Made by a program: the position numbers and the translations under genes. From Lachnospiraceae bacterium (GTDB taxonomy: Bacteria; Bacillota; Clostridia; Lachnospirales; Lachnospiraceae): 64,000 nucleotides of DNA. Below are positions 7,490 through 16,501 of the stretch, piece by piece; the first letter of the stretch is position 1, and each line of letters begins with the position of its first letter. Under the pieces are notes generated by a model that was not told where the DNA came from, searched no databases, and saw only the letters and a program-made list of their open reading frames with translations. The DNA is taken from positions 124,001-188,000 of the forward strand of contig SVEQ01000002.1 in NCBI GenBank assembly GCA_015057325.1, read 5' to 3'.

Positions 7490-7870
7490 TCAATATGGTT
7501 CTTGATTAATCATCATCATCAAAATTGCCCAAGAGTTTTCTTTGGGATTTTGGTCATAAACTTTTATCAGGTTATCAACGATCTGTTGATTACATTCTTT
7601 TGGGAAAAACATTATGCCCTTGTCGTATGACAAAACACAATAAGCATCTGGGTGTTTTTCAAGCTATGCTTTTAGCACCTTTAAATAGTTAAGACCGGGA
7701 CCGGTATACGCAACAAGGTCATTTTTCTCTTGGAATATTTCTTTGATTTTATCTTCCACATAACAAAGACCCTTATCAGTATAATCGCTTCCGTTACGTG
7801 TCACGATGTATACAGTAGTTGCTTTTCTTGGGTTGTCACCCATTGGGTGCATTCTCAATAATTCGATCAT
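7490..7870 (-). pseudogene. Paralog of the 4202-4582 gene interrupted by one TAG
   Basis: Reading the minus strand from ATG 7870 gives 126 sense-length codons to TGA 7490-7492, the same length as the intact paralog. The frame is broken only by TAG at 7664-7666. Aligned segments include IELLRMHPM, VYIVTRNGSDY, AYTGPGLN, LEKHPDAY and NSWAILM. In the intact copy the interrupted position is Gln (LKTQLEK versus LKA-stop-LEK), so one CAG-to-TAG change explains it. The rest is free of frameshifts, which implies recent inactivation or partial readthrough. A truncated 68-residue product would lack the C-terminal half. Its own terminator remains. Confidence 0.8.
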
Positions 7871-7998
7871 AAAATTTCTCCCTTCTGGCTCTTTTCAATA
7901 TCTTCTTGAAGTTGTTGAAGCGCATATTGCAAATCATTCAACTGAGAAAATTGAGAACCAATATTTTTTGGTTGTTTATAATTTATGATATATTGCCA
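7867..7998 (-). other. Possible coiled-coil coding remnant upstream of the pseudogene
   Basis: An open frame of 43 codons ends in TGA overlapping the ATG of the 7490-7870 pseudogene (ATGA overlap). It has no start codon. Its last part, QLNDLQYALQQLQEDIEK, has the heptad pattern of a coiled coil. The junction mimics translational coupling, so it may be the 3' end of a truncated operon gene. Evidence is limited to frame openness and composition. Confidence 0.25.
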
Positions 7999-8044
7999 TT
8001 ACTGTCCATACAACTTTAAATATATATAATGTAATATCCATCAT
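7976..8044 (-). CDS. Possible 22-residue hydrophobic peptide
   Basis: ATG 8044 with GGAAAGGA 6 bases upstream opens a 22-codon frame beginning MMDITLYIFKVVWTVMAIYH and ending at TAA. The peptide could span a membrane once, resembling short hydrophobic peptides of type I toxin systems or leader peptides. Nothing else supports expression. It lies in a 420-base stretch (7871-8290) that otherwise holds only the coiled-coil remnant and a terminator. Confidence 0.3.
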   Translation of the reverse strand: MMDITLYIFKVVWTVMAIYHKL

Positions 8045-8150
8045 CCACAGTCCTTTCCAAGCAAGAAACCTAATGTTATATATTTAATATGTGTTTTTCT
8101 CTAACTTTTTGTTCATCATTAACAGTCGGCATAATTTTCTTTACAAAAAA

Positions 8151-8177
8151 AAGAACACCATTCATGATGATGTTCTT
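8151..8177 (-). terminator. Strong terminator downstream of the ppdK remnant
   Basis: On the minus strand AAGAACATCAT pairs with ATGGTGTTCTT (11 bp, one G-U) around a 5-base loop and is followed by a run of T. It may be the original terminator of an older ppdK 3' end. Confidence 0.8.
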
Positions 8178-8291
8178 TTCTGTTCACTATTGTATACTTT
8201 ATAACACATTTGCTGCCCATTTTTAAAGTTTTTCATATATGTGACAGCGTTATCGTAATTTATAAAAATGGAATTCATAAAAATTACATTA

Positions 8292-8454
8292 TTACTTAAC
8301 CCCGCTTTCAGCAATTGCCGCTTGTGCTGCAGCAAGACGTGCAACAGGTACACGGAATGGTGAACATGATACATAATCAAGTCCGATCTTATGACAGAAC
8401 TCAACTGATGTAGGATCTCCACTATGCTCGCCACAGATACTGATGCGAACGCTG
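8292..8454 (-). pseudogene. Second copy of the 3' end of ppdK
   Basis: The minus strand encodes the last about 50 residues of pyruvate phosphate dikinase in frame (segments [38 protein letters not shown]) ending in TAA. It matches 9228-9390 at roughly nine bases in ten, including an uninterrupted identical run of about 60 bases. Most differences are synonymous third positions, so both copies were under coding selection before the duplicate was cut off. Nothing of the gene upstream of this segment remains. It lies immediately downstream of the toxin gene, so the toxin-antitoxin pair is bracketed by two ppdK 3' ends in direct orientation. Confidence 0.88.
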
Positions 8455-8467
8455 TTTTTATACTCAA

Positions 8468-8791
8468 TCAGAAATTTCTGTCTCTATCTTGTCTGTTGTA
8501 TAAAAATCTTCTTACTTCCATAATTTTTCTATCATCCATGTGTATGACAACATAGTAAACAGTGAAATTCTTTACATAAATCCTATAATAAGGATACTCT
8601 CGCTCTTTTACTGAATGATACGGCTCAAAGCTCTCACAATTTGGAAGTCTATCCAATATAGCCTTTTCTACAACATCAATCAGATCATCTGCCGCTTCCG
8701 GATTAAAAAGCTTCTCTCTGATATAAGTAACTTTTTCGTACATATCTTCATAAAAAAGAGGCAGATACCTTAACTCATATTCATTTTCCAT
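8468..8791 (-). CDS. RelE/ParE-superfamily toxin
   Basis: 107 residues from ATG 8791, which has GAGGA 7 bases upstream and overlaps the antitoxin stop by 11 bases. The fold pattern is RelE/ParE: an N-terminal [15 protein letters not shown] strand-helix, a central helix, then the strands [15 protein letters not shown] and a C-terminal RRFLYNRQD close to the usual R-x-L-Y ending of active family members. RelE toxins cleave mRNA on the ribosome, ParE toxins poison gyrase; I cannot separate the two here, though the spacing and partner fit RelE/YoeB types. A longer upstream frame to 8914 overlaps the antitoxin and is not the real start. Confidence 0.85.
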   Translation of the reverse strand: MENEYELRYLPLFYEDMYEKVTYIREKLFNPEAADDLIDVVEKAILDRLPNCESFEPYHSVKEREYPYYRIYVKNFTVYYVVIHMDDRKIMEVRRFLYNRQDRDRNF

Positions 8792-9041
8792 TGGCAGTTC
8801 CTCGGAGTTTTGAAAACATCTCTTCATGTGTATATCTCTCATCTGTTTCTTTAGCCTGTCTGTCAGCGACATCCAAAGCATACTCAATATCATCTGTAAG
8901 TCTCGAATACGCATCTAAACTAAGAACAACCATTGAACCATAACCATTTTTTGTAAGATATACGGGCTGTCCCGTCTTAACAACATCCTCAATATCTGTA
9001 AACTTATTTCTCAAATCTGAAACCGGTCTAATCTGAATCAT
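8781..9041 (-). CDS. Phd/YefM-family antitoxin
   Basis: 86 residues. The N-terminus (IRPVSDLRNKFTDIEDVVKTGQ) followed by PVYLTKNGYG and MVVLSLDAY is the Phd/YefM DNA-binding signature; the C-terminal part, rich in charged residues, would wrap around the toxin. It precedes and overlaps the toxin gene by 11 bases, the usual antitoxin-first layout, and probably represses its own promoter. GGAG lies 6-8 bases before ATG 9041. Confidence 0.88.
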   Translation of the reverse strand: MIQIRPVSDLRNKFTDIEDVVKTGQPVYLTKNGYGSMVVLSLDAYSRLTDDIEYALDVADRQAKETDERYTHEEMFSKLRGTANGK

Positions 9042-9152
9042 ATTATCACTCCTTTATCATAATTAAGATAATATAACGCCATCTATGATTGTATTATACT
9101 CATTTAGCACGTAATATACAATATGTTTTTTACCCATTTTTTCTCAAAAAAA

Positions 9153-9194
9153 GGGACCGAATAATTCAACATATTCGTCAAATTATCCGATCCC
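9153..9194 (-). terminator. ppdK terminator
   Basis: On the minus strand GGGATCGGATAATT pairs with AATTATTCGGTCCC (14 bp with two G-U pairs) around a 14-base loop, followed by TTTTTTT, 33 bases after the ppdK stop. Confidence 0.9.
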
Positions 9195-9227
9195 TTATTA
9201 GATTTAAATTAAAACTCTATGAGTTAA

Positions 9228-11867
9228 TTACGCTTCTGCGGCAATTGCAGCCTGTGCAGCAGCAAGACGTGCAACAGGTACACGGAATGGTGAACATGAT
9301 ACATAATCAAGTCCGATCTTGTGGCAGAACTCTACTGATGTAGGATCTCCACCGTGCTCACCACAGATACCGATGTGGAGGTTAGGATTAACCGGCTTAC
9401 CAAGCTTGATAGCCATCTCCATTAACTTACCAACACCTGTCTGGTCTAACTTAGCGAATGGATCATTCTCGAAGATCTTAGCATCATAGTAAGCATCAAG
9501 GAACTTACCAGCATCATCACGAGAGAATCCAAATGTCATCTGAGTAAGGTCGTTAGTACCGAAGCAGAAGAAGTCTGCGTCCTTAGCGATCTCGTCAGCT
9601 GTAAGAGCTGCACGAGGAATCTCAATCATTGTACCAACTTCATACTCTAAATTAGCACCAGCAGCAGCGATTTCAGCATCAGCAGTCTCAACTACTACTT
9701 TCTTAACATATTTTAACTCTTTGATTTCGCATACAAGTGGAATCATAATCTCCGGCTTAACTGTCCAGTCAGCATGTGCCTTCTGAACCTCTATAGCAGC
9801 ACGGATAACTGCCTTGGTCTGCATCTTAGCGATTTCAGGATATGTAACTGCAAGACGACATCCACGATGACCCATCATAGGGTTGAACTCCTTAAGGTTC
9901 TCAACGATAGCCTTAACTTCATCTAAAGACTTACCAAGATCCTCAGCAAGCTTCTTCTGCTCTGCTTCCTCGTGAGGAACGAACTCATGAAGCGGTGGAT
10001 CAAGGAAACGAATTGTAACAGGGTTACCCTCAAGTGCCTCGTAAAGAGCCTTGAAGTCACTCTGCTGATAAGGAAGAATCTTATCAAGAGCTTTCTCTCT
10101 TGCCTCAACTGTATCTGCACAAATCATCTCACGGAATGCAGCAATTCTGTCCTCTTCGAAGAACATATGCTCTGTACGGCAAAGACCGATACCCTCTGCT
10201 CCAAGCTCTCTAGCCTTCTTAGCATCTGAAGGTGTATCAGCGTTAGTACGAACTTTAAGTTTTCTATACTTGTCAGCCCACTCCATGATCTGGCCAAACT
10301 CACCAGCGATAGTAGCGTCAACTGTCTTAATCTCGCCTTCGTAAATGTTACCTGTAGAACCATCAATTGAGATGTAGTCACCCTCTTTGAATGTCTTACC
10401 TGCAAGTGTGAACTGCTTGTTCTCCTCATCCATGTTGATATCACCACAACCAGATACACAGCATGTTCCCATACCACGTGCAACAACGGCTGCATGAGAT
10501 GTCATACCACCACGAACTGTAAGGATACCCTGTGCAGACTTCATACCTGTAATATCCTCAGGTGATGTCTCAAGACGAACAAGAACAACTTTCTCTCCAC
10601 GTCCTGCCCATTCAACAGCGTCATCAGCTGTAAATACACACTTACCGCAAGCAGCTCCAGGAGAAGCACCAAGTCCCTTTCCAAGAGGTGTAGCAGCCTT
10701 AAGTGCTGCAGCATCGAACTGTGGATGAAGAAGTGTATCAAGGTTACGAGGATCGATCATTGCTACAGCTTCTTTCTCTGTCTTATGTCCTTCCTTAACA
10801 AGGTCACAAGCGATCTTCAAAGCAGCAGGAGCTGTTCTCTTACCATTTCTACACTGAAGCATGTAAAGCTTCTTATTCTCAACAGTGAACTCCATATCCT
10901 GCATATCATGATAGTGATTCTCTAAGATATCACAAACTTTGATGAACTCAGCATAAGCCTCAGGGAACTCCTGCTCCATCTGAGCGATTGGCATAGGTGT
11001 ACGAACACCTGCAACAACGTCCTCGCCCTGTGCGTTCTTAAGGAACTCACCCATAAGCTTGTTCTCACCTGTAGCAGGGTCACGAGTAAATGCAACACCT
11101 GTACCAGACTCATCATTAAGGTTACCGAATACCATAGGCATTACGTTAACAGCTGTACCCCATGAATAAGGGATATCATTATCACGACGATATACATTAG
11201 CACGAGGATTATCCCATGAACGGAATACTGCCTCGATAGCGAGCTTCAACTGCTCTACAGGATCTGAAGGGAAGTCCTGTCCTAACTGCTTCTTGTACTC
11301 AGCCTTGAACTGCTCTGCAAGAGTCTTAAGATCTTCTGCTGTAAGATCTACGTCAAACTTAACACCCTTCTCTTCTTTCATCTTGTCAATTAACTGCTCG
11401 AAATATTTCTTACCAACTTCCATAACGACATCTGAGAACATCTGGATGAAACGTCTGTATGAATCATATACGAAACGCTCGAAAGCAGGATCTGAGTTAC
11501 CTGCGATCATTGATGCAACAACATCGTCGTTAAGACCAAGGTTAAGGATCGTGTCCATCATACCGGGCATTGAAGCTCTAGCACCTGAACGAACTGAAAC
11601 AAGAAGTGGATTCTCTTTGTCACCGAACTTCTTACCGTTAATCTCTTCCATCTTCTTAACGCCTTCCATAGCCTGAGCCATGATCTCGTCGTTAATCTTA
11701 CGTCCGTCCTCATAGTACTGTGTACAAGCCTCTGTTGTAATTGTGAAGCCCTGTGGTACAGGAAGACCGATACTAGTCATCTCTGCGAGGTTAGCACCCT
11801 TACCTCCAAGCAGATTACGCATAGTCATGTCGCCTTCACTGAACATGTAGACCCATTTGTTTGCCAT
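9228..11867 (-). CDS. ppdK: Pyruvate, phosphate dikinase
   Basis: 879 residues from ATG 11867 (ANKWVYMFSEG), with AGGAGG 11 bases upstream; an upstream in-frame extension to 11927 lacks family similarity. The enzyme interconverts pyruvate, ATP and phosphate with phosphoenolpyruvate, AMP and pyrophosphate in the cytoplasm. Visible domains: an N-terminal nucleotide-binding region with GGKGANLAEM, the central swivelling domain with the catalytic His in GGMTSHAAVVARGMG, and the C-terminal PEP/pyruvate barrel (GLCRTEHMF, MGHRGCRL, GTNDLTQM, GICGEHGGDP). Length is typical. The last 160 bases recur as a detached copy at 8292-8454. It is transcribed alone, with a clear terminator. Confidence 0.97.
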   Translation of the reverse strand: MANKWVYMFSEGDMTMRNLLGGKGANLAEMTSIGLPVPQGFTITTEACTQYYEDGRKINDEIMAQAMEGVKKMEEINGKKFGDKENPLLVSVRSGARASMPGMMDTILNLGLNDDVVASMIAGNSDPAFERFVYDSYRRFIQMFSDVVMEVGKKYFEQLIDKMKEEKGVKFDVDLTAEDLKTLAEQFKAEYKKQLGQDFPSDPVEQLKLAIEAVFRSWDNPRANVYRRDNDIPYSWGTAVNVMPMVFGNLNDESGTGVAFTRDPATGENKLMGEFLKNAQGEDVVAGVRTPMPIAQMEQEFPEAYAEFIKVCDILENHYHDMQDMEFTVENKKLYMLQCRNGKRTAPAALKIACDLVKEGHKTEKEAVAMIDPRNLDTLLHPQFDAAALKAATPLGKGLGASPGAACGKCVFTADDAVEWAGRGEKVVLVRLETSPEDITGMKSAQGILTVRGGMTSHAAVVARGMGTCCVSGCGDINMDEENKQFTLAGKTFKEGDYISIDGSTGNIYEGEIKTVDATIAGEFGQIMEWADKYRKLKVRTNADTPSDAKKARELGAEGIGLCRTEHMFFEEDRIAAFREMICADTVEAREKALDKILPYQQSDFKALYEALEGNPVTIRFLDPPLHEFVPHEEAEQKKLAEDLGKSLDEVKAIVENLKEFNPMMGHRGCRLAVTYPEIAKMQTKAVIRAAIEVQKAHADWTVKPEIMIPLVCEIKELKYVKKVVVETADAEIAAAGANLEYEVGTMIEIPRAALTADEIAKDADFFCFGTNDLTQMTFGFSRDDAGKFLDAYYDAKIFENDPFAKLDQTGVGKLMEMAIKLGKPVNPNLHIGICGEHGGDPTSVEFCHKIGLDYVSCSPFRVPVARLAAAQAAIAAEA
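9237..9374. repeat. Direct repeat of the ppdK 3' end (partner at 8301-8438)
   Basis: About 138 bases with roughly ten mismatches relative to 8301-8438, same orientation, 936 bases apart. The interval between the repeats contains only the ppdK terminator and the toxin-antitoxin pair. Confidence 0.88.
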
Positions 11868-12066
11868 TGTAAATATACCTCCTACTAGTAAATAATATTT
11901 ACCCGGACCAATTGCAGCAATCTGCAATACCTGTCCAAAGTCTGTTAATCATTATAGCACAAAATGAATAAAATATAAAAGGGTTTTTTCTATATTTTGT
12001 GAAAAAAAACAAACATGTCCCACTTGTCTAAAAGCTCATTCATTTTTAGTACTAAATGCACTAAAA

Positions 12067-12098
12067 AAGCTGTGGCTCATTCTGTTGAACCACAGCTT
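12067..12098 (-). terminator. Terminator of the SH3/NlpC-P60 gene
   Basis: AAGCTGTGG / CCACAGCTT stem (9 bp) with a 14-base loop, followed on the minus strand by TTTTTAG, 23 bases after the stop codon at 12121. Confidence 0.85.
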
Positions 12099-12120
12099 AA
12101 AATTCTTTGATTATATGTTT

Positions 12121-13464
12121 TTATTTGATAATTCTTACAGCCTTATCGATTGATGCGTAATCATAGTTAGAAATCTTGATTCCTGTCTGAGGATTACTTG
12201 CATGAACAATCTGTCCACCACCAATATATATAGCCACATGTCCAAATCCTCTGTAGAAGATAAGGTCTCCCGGCTGAAGGTTGTCAAGACTTACGCTCGT
12301 TCCGTCTCCTGCCTGTGAAGCAGCTGTTCTTGAAAGCGAATATCCAAAATGCTTATATACTGACTGTACAAATCCTGAACAGTCTGCACCGTCTGTCAAG
12401 CTTGTTCCACCATACACATAAGGATTACCAACGAACTGAACTGCGTAGTCAGCGACTGCCTGTCCTGATGTTGTCGAGCTTTCCTGCTTAACTGTTTCTG
12501 TGGATGTCTTTTCTTCCTTTACAACTAAATCAGTCTTTTCAACTGTTTCTTTCTTCTTTTCCTTCTTAGGTGCCTCTGTTGTGGCAGGTGCTTCTGTTGT
12601 AGCAGGTGCCTGTGTTGTAGCAGGTGTCTCTGTTGTCGTCTGAGGCTCTGTTGTTGTCTGAGTCTGCTGTGCCTGCTCCTGCTGTGTTTGAGCTTCCTGT
12701 GCTGCTATATCTGCCTGACGAGCTGCTTCCATAGCCTGCTCTTCTTCTATGGTAATTGCTGTCTCATATACGTAATCAACATATACAAACTCACCTGAAA
12801 CATAACCTGTCTGATCATCTGTTATAGCAACCTTGTACCAACCATTCTCTTCACCCAACAATGTAAGTGCCTGTCCATTGTCTGTCTGTGATACCACATC
12901 ACTGTCTGTAGACTCTTCTGCACGAACATTAAGTGTGTCAGCAGTAACTCTTACTACCTGATCACAGTTGTTCTCAATATAATCTTCTGCATCGCTTCCG
13001 AAAAGAAGATAATCATTATTCACATAACCATAAGCATTACCTGAAGAAACAAGTGACCACTGATCACCCTTCTCTACAACAGTACCAACATTACCGTTAT
13101 AGAACTTTCCTACAACCTCAGCATCCTCAGATGCTTCAGTACGAATGTTAAGATAACTTTCTATATTCGCAACCACTTGATTGCTCTCAACCTTGGCAGC
13201 CTTACTCTCTATTACTGTCTCCGGCTCACTTTCAGTCTGTGCAACCTCAACCGGCTCTTCTGTTGTCTCAAGAGCCACCTGATTAACTAATGTTCCTTTG
13301 TCAAAACTGTTATTAATATCAACACTGTTCTCAATAGCTTTACTAATTAATACCGGTGTATCAGATACACTATTCTTGGCGCCGGTCTGATCTGCAAAAC
13401 CGCCTGCCATCAACGACAACGTAGCAACTGCAATCATAGAACTACGAACCAAATTCTTTTTCAT
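12121..13464 (-). CDS. Secreted SH3b-SH3b-NlpC/P60 peptidoglycan hydrolase
   Basis: 447 residues. A Sec signal peptide (MKKNLVRSSMIAVATLSLMA, cleavage probably near residue 25) is followed by an acidic spacer, two bacterial SH3 domains (about 100-160 and 170-230, with NIRTEASEDAEVVGK and NVRAEESTDSDVV), a long Gln/Thr/Pro linker with repeats of TTEAPA, a Lys-rich stretch, and an NlpC/P60 domain (about 335-447). The catalytic Cys is in DGADCSGFV and the His in GFGHVAIYIGG, with a third polar residue at HASNP. Such enzymes cut D-Glu-diamino-acid bonds in cell-wall peptides during growth or daughter-cell separation. Flanking terminators indicate a single-gene transcript. Confidence 0.95.
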   Translation of the reverse strand: MKKNLVRSSMIAVATLSLMAGGFADQTGAKNSVSDTPVLISKAIENSVDINNSFDKGTLVNQVALETTEEPVEVAQTESEPETVIESKAAKVESNQVVANIESYLNIRTEASEDAEVVGKFYNGNVGTVVEKGDQWSLVSSGNAYGYVNNDYLLFGSDAEDYIENNCDQVVRVTADTLNVRAEESTDSDVVSQTDNGQALTLLGEENGWYKVAITDDQTGYVSGEFVYVDYVYETAITIEEEQAMEAARQADIAAQEAQTQQEQAQQTQTTTEPQTTTETPATTQAPATTEAPATTEAPKKEKKKETVEKTDLVVKEEKTSTETVKQESSTTSGQAVADYAVQFVGNPYVYGGTSLTDGADCSGFVQSVYKHFGYSLSRTAASQAGDGTSVSLDNLQPGDLIFYRGFGHVAIYIGGGQIVHASNPQTGIKISNYDYASIDKAVRIIK

Positions 13465-13640
13465 AATATACCTCGTTTTATTTCTTTTTTAAATGTTACA
13501 ATTCTGTTACAATTATTACACCATACACATAATAACAAACTTTGTAATTTATGTCAACTTATTTTTTCCTTTTTTTTCGTTATTTCTCATTTATTTGACA
13601 ACATTATGTAATGTTACAATTTCGAAATATGAAAAAAACA

Positions 13641-13660
13641 GCAGACATTTTTATGTCTGC
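13641..13660 (-). terminator. Terminator of the era-recO-glyS operon
   Basis: Perfect 8-bp stem GCAGACAT / ATGTCTGC followed on the minus strand by TGTTTTTTT, 40 bases after glyS. Confidence 0.88.
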
Positions 13661-13700
13661 CGCCTTTGTTTTAATTATGATTTATATCCTATTTATTCTA

Positions 13701-15098
13701 TTAGAAAGCAAGTTTTTCCTCAAAATATGCCTTGAGATCACTGATAGCGATTCTCTCCTGTTCCATTGAATCTCTATCACGTACTGTTACTGCATTATCT
13801 TCTTCAGAATCAAAATCATATGTTACGCAGAACGGTGTACCAATCTCATCCTGTCTTCTGTAACGCTTTCCGATATTTCCTCTGTCATCAAACTCACAGT
13901 TCCAATATTTTGAAAGCTCTGCAAATACTTTCTCGGCGCCTTCGTTAAGCTTTTTAGAAAGTGGGAGCACACCAATCTTAACAGGCGCGATTGCCGGATG
14001 GAAATGAAGAACTGTACGTACATCATTCTTCTCTGCATCGAGCACTTCCTCATCATACGCTTCACAAAGGAATGCAAGAGTTACACGGTCAGCACCAAGC
14101 GACGGCTCAATAACATAAGGAATGTACTTCTCTTTTGTTTCATCATCAAAATACTCCATAGGTTCGCCGGAAACATTCTGATGCTGTGTAAGGTCGTAGT
14201 CTGTACGGTCTGCAATACCCCAAAGTTCACCCCAATCGGTAAACGGGAACGCATACTCGATATCAGTTGTTGCATTACTATAGAAAGAAAGCTCTGCCTT
14301 ATCATGATCACGAAGTCTTAAGCTCTCCTCTTTGATTCCCAAATCGAGCAACCATTTATAACAGAAGTTTCTCCAATATTCGAACCACTCAAGGTCTGTA
14401 CCCGGTTTGCAGAAGAACTCAAGCTCCATCTGCTCAAACTCTCTTGTTCTAAATGTGAAGTTACCCGGTGTAATCTCATTACGGAATGACTTACCAACCT
14501 GTCCTATTCCGAAAGGAACTTTCTTTCTTGATGTTCTCTGAACATTCTTGAAGTTAACAAAAATACCCTGCGCCGTCTCCGGACGAAGATATATTGTTGC
14601 AGAAGAATCTTCTGTAACGCCCTGGAAAGTCTTGAACATAAGATTGAACTCTCTGATATCGGTAAAATTATGCTTACCACACTGCGGACAAACAATTCCC
14701 TTATCTGCTATGTACTGCTGCATTTCCTCATGAGACCAGCCATCAACAGAACTTTCAAGAGTTACGTTGTTCTCAACTGCATAATCCTCAATAAGCTTGT
14801 CTGCACGATGTCTTGCGTGACACTCCTTACAGTCCATAAGAGGATCCGAAAAGCTTCCAAGATGTCCTGAAGCAACCCAAGTCTGTGGATTCATAAGAAT
14901 TGCACAATCAACACCTACATTGTATGGATTCTCCTGAATGAACTTTTTCCACCATGCTTTTTTTACATTGTTCTTAAGTTCTACACCGAGATTACCGTAA
15001 TCCCATGTGTTTGCCAAACCACCATATATTTCCGAACCCGGATATACAAATCCTCTTGATTTTGCTAATGCTACAATCTTGTCAAATGACTTTTCCAT
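13701..15098 (-). CDS. glyS: Glycyl-tRNA synthetase (single-chain dimeric type)
   Basis: 465 residues, the usual length of the alpha-2 class II enzyme. It opens with the family signature [15 protein letters not shown] and contains class II motif 2 (GKSFRNEI with [10 protein letters not shown]) and motif 3 ([14 protein letters not shown]). It charges tRNA-Gly in the cytoplasm. The Cys pairs CKECHARH and CPQCGKHNF suggest a zinc site in the insertion. It is the last gene of an operon with M16C peptidase, era, recO and a lipoprotein; the terminator follows 40 bases after the stop. Confidence 0.97.
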   Translation of the reverse strand: MEKSFDKIVALAKSRGFVYPGSEIYGGLANTWDYGNLGVELKNNVKKAWWKKFIQENPYNVGVDCAILMNPQTWVASGHLGSFSDPLMDCKECHARHRADKLIEDYAVENNVTLESSVDGWSHEEMQQYIADKGIVCPQCGKHNFTDIREFNLMFKTFQGVTEDSSATIYLRPETAQGIFVNFKNVQRTSRKKVPFGIGQVGKSFRNEITPGNFTFRTREFEQMELEFFCKPGTDLEWFEYWRNFCYKWLLDLGIKEESLRLRDHDKAELSFYSNATTDIEYAFPFTDWGELWGIADRTDYDLTQHQNVSGEPMEYFDDETKEKYIPYVIEPSLGADRVTLAFLCEAYDEEVLDAEKNDVRTVLHFHPAIAPVKIGVLPLSKKLNEGAEKVFAELSKYWNCEFDDRGNIGKRYRRQDEIGTPFCVTYDFDSEEDNAVTVRDRDSMEQERIAISDLKAYFEEKLAF

Positions 15099-15118
15099 TT
15101 CTTATACCTGCCTTTTTA

Positions 15119-15691
15119 TTATCTAATTACAAAAATACTGTCTTTCTTACCGGAAGTTGTTGCTACTCCGTCCTTAACAGTAACTTCGTCATTGTAATAC
15201 AGAAGCTCTCCTTTGATAACAACATCTGTAGCTTCTGAAACCGTAAATACCTTAGCTTTTTTCTCTGCCATGATATCCGCCGGTTTTGCCTTCTTATCAT
15301 CAGCTGATGTAAAACTACCTGTAAGCTCAGACTCTTTCACATCAGATATATCCTTATACTTATAATCAAGAAGATTAAAACTGTTATAACAGTCTATATC
15401 CTTATAACTTACAACAAGCTTAACCTTGCTCATATCTTCCGTATTAATAGATTCCATCTTAATTACATTACCGGCACTGTTATTGTATGACTCAATCTGA
15501 GACTCCACATAACTTATAAGACTGTCAGCCCCAACCGATGTCCCTTTGAAATCTTCAACAGACACTTCCACAAGTGACCCGTTCTTCTTAAGGACAAGTG
15601 TGTTTTTGTCATATTGTTCAGCGTAATCCGTGCATCCGGTTAATACAAATATAAGCATTGCCAACGCTGTAATAACCTTTAATCTTTTCAT
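15119..15691 (-). CDS. Small lipoprotein of the era-recO-glyS operon
   Basis: 190 residues from ATG 15691. The N-terminus MKRLKVITALAMLIFVLTGC is a lipoprotein signal with lipobox LTGC, so the mature protein is anchored to the outer face of the membrane through that Cys. The rest is a beta-rich extracellular domain without a named family that I recognise; it starts with an NTLVLKKNGSLVEVSVEDF element and contains Lys-rich KKAKPADIMAEKKAK. The segment between the two possible starts (15691 and 15718) lacks a signal-like pattern. It sits 20 bases upstream of glyS and 42 bases after recO's stop region, probably in the same transcript. Confidence 0.85.
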   Translation of the reverse strand: MKRLKVITALAMLIFVLTGCTDYAEQYDKNTLVLKKNGSLVEVSVEDFKGTSVGADSLISYVESQIESYNNSAGNVIKMESINTEDMSKVKLVVSYKDIDCYNSFNLLDYKYKDISDVKESELTGSFTSADDKKAKPADIMAEKKAKVFTVSEATDVVIKGELLYYNDEVTVKDGVATTSGKKDSIFVIR

Positions 15692-15760
15692 CCTGCGCAC
15701 CTCACAAAAACTTTTCATCTAATATCAACCCATACATTTTACAGGAGATTTGATAATATT

Positions 15761-16501
15761 TCAAGATAAAGAATTAAGAATTTCCAACGACTTAAATTTT
15801 TTATCTACATGCTTTTCAAAATACCAGCCAACAACCGTATCAAACTCTCTTAAAATATCGTCTGACAAATCAAATGTATATAGCTTATTTATTGCACTGC
15901 TAAGCACATATTGTATCGTATAAACAGTAGTTTCATTTATAAGCTTTGCATCTGAAGCACTTTTTGTACACTTATCACACAACAATCCGTCGCTGTTATT
16001 GCTGTAACTTATAAGCTTATCATTGCCACATTTGGCACATGAAAATGCTGACATCATTTCACCGTCAAGGGCAAGCATCTTAAGTTCAAATATTCTTCTT
16101 ATAAGAAGCGGTTTTAATTTCTTTGCTTCTAACGCTTTAAGAGATGCATATATAAGATTGATAACATTGGTATCACCAATCCCCTCTACGCACAAATATT
16201 CCAATATCTCGCCAAAATATGTGCCGTAACATATTCCTTCTATATCGTTTTTTAAGTCACGAAAATACTCCTTAACCTCACCGCCGACAAACCTGTACGC
16301 ATCATATCCTTCAAAAAGCGCAAAGGTTCCAAAGTTAAACGGCTCGGTTATTCCAGAAAATGAGCTGTTCATTTTTCTTGCTCCGTTTGCAAACGCAGTA
16401 ATCTTACCGCGTTCTTTTGTAAGAATTACAAGTCTTTTATCGTAATCTCTAACCGGAGAACTGCTTAAAATTATACCCTTAAGCTCAACCTTTTCTTTCA
16501 T
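15761..16501 (-). CDS. recO: DNA repair protein RecO
   Basis: 246 residues. The N-terminal OB fold (LKGIILSSSPVRDYDKRLVILT and GKITAFANGARK) and C-terminal helical part with a four-Cys zinc motif (CAKCGN and LLCDKC) identify RecO. It loads RecA on SSB-coated gaps with RecR in RecF-pathway recombination. The start overlaps the era stop by 4 bases (ATGA), the common era-recO arrangement. Confidence 0.95.
   Translation of the reverse strand: MKEKVELKGIILSSSPVRDYDKRLVILTKERGKITAFANGARKMNSSFSGITEPFNFGTFALFEGYDAYRFVGGEVKEYFRDLKNDIEGICYGTYFGEILEYLCVEGIGDTNVINLIYASLKALEAKKLKPLLIRRIFELKMLALDGEMMSAFSCAKCGNDKLISYSNNSDGLLCDKCTKSASDAKLINETTVYTIQYVLSSAINKLYTFDLSDDILREFDTVVGWYFEKHVDKKFKSLEILNSLS

Noticed and set aside
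8162-8467. 101-codon frame on the minus strand downstream of the toxin
   Set aside because: It reads the ppdK remnant in a wrong frame from a TTG; the correct frame gives the PPDK C-terminus.
11868-11927. 20-codon N-terminal extension of ppdK
   Set aside because: The ATG at 11867 has AGGAGG and matches the conserved family N-terminus; the extension spans the ribosome-binding site.
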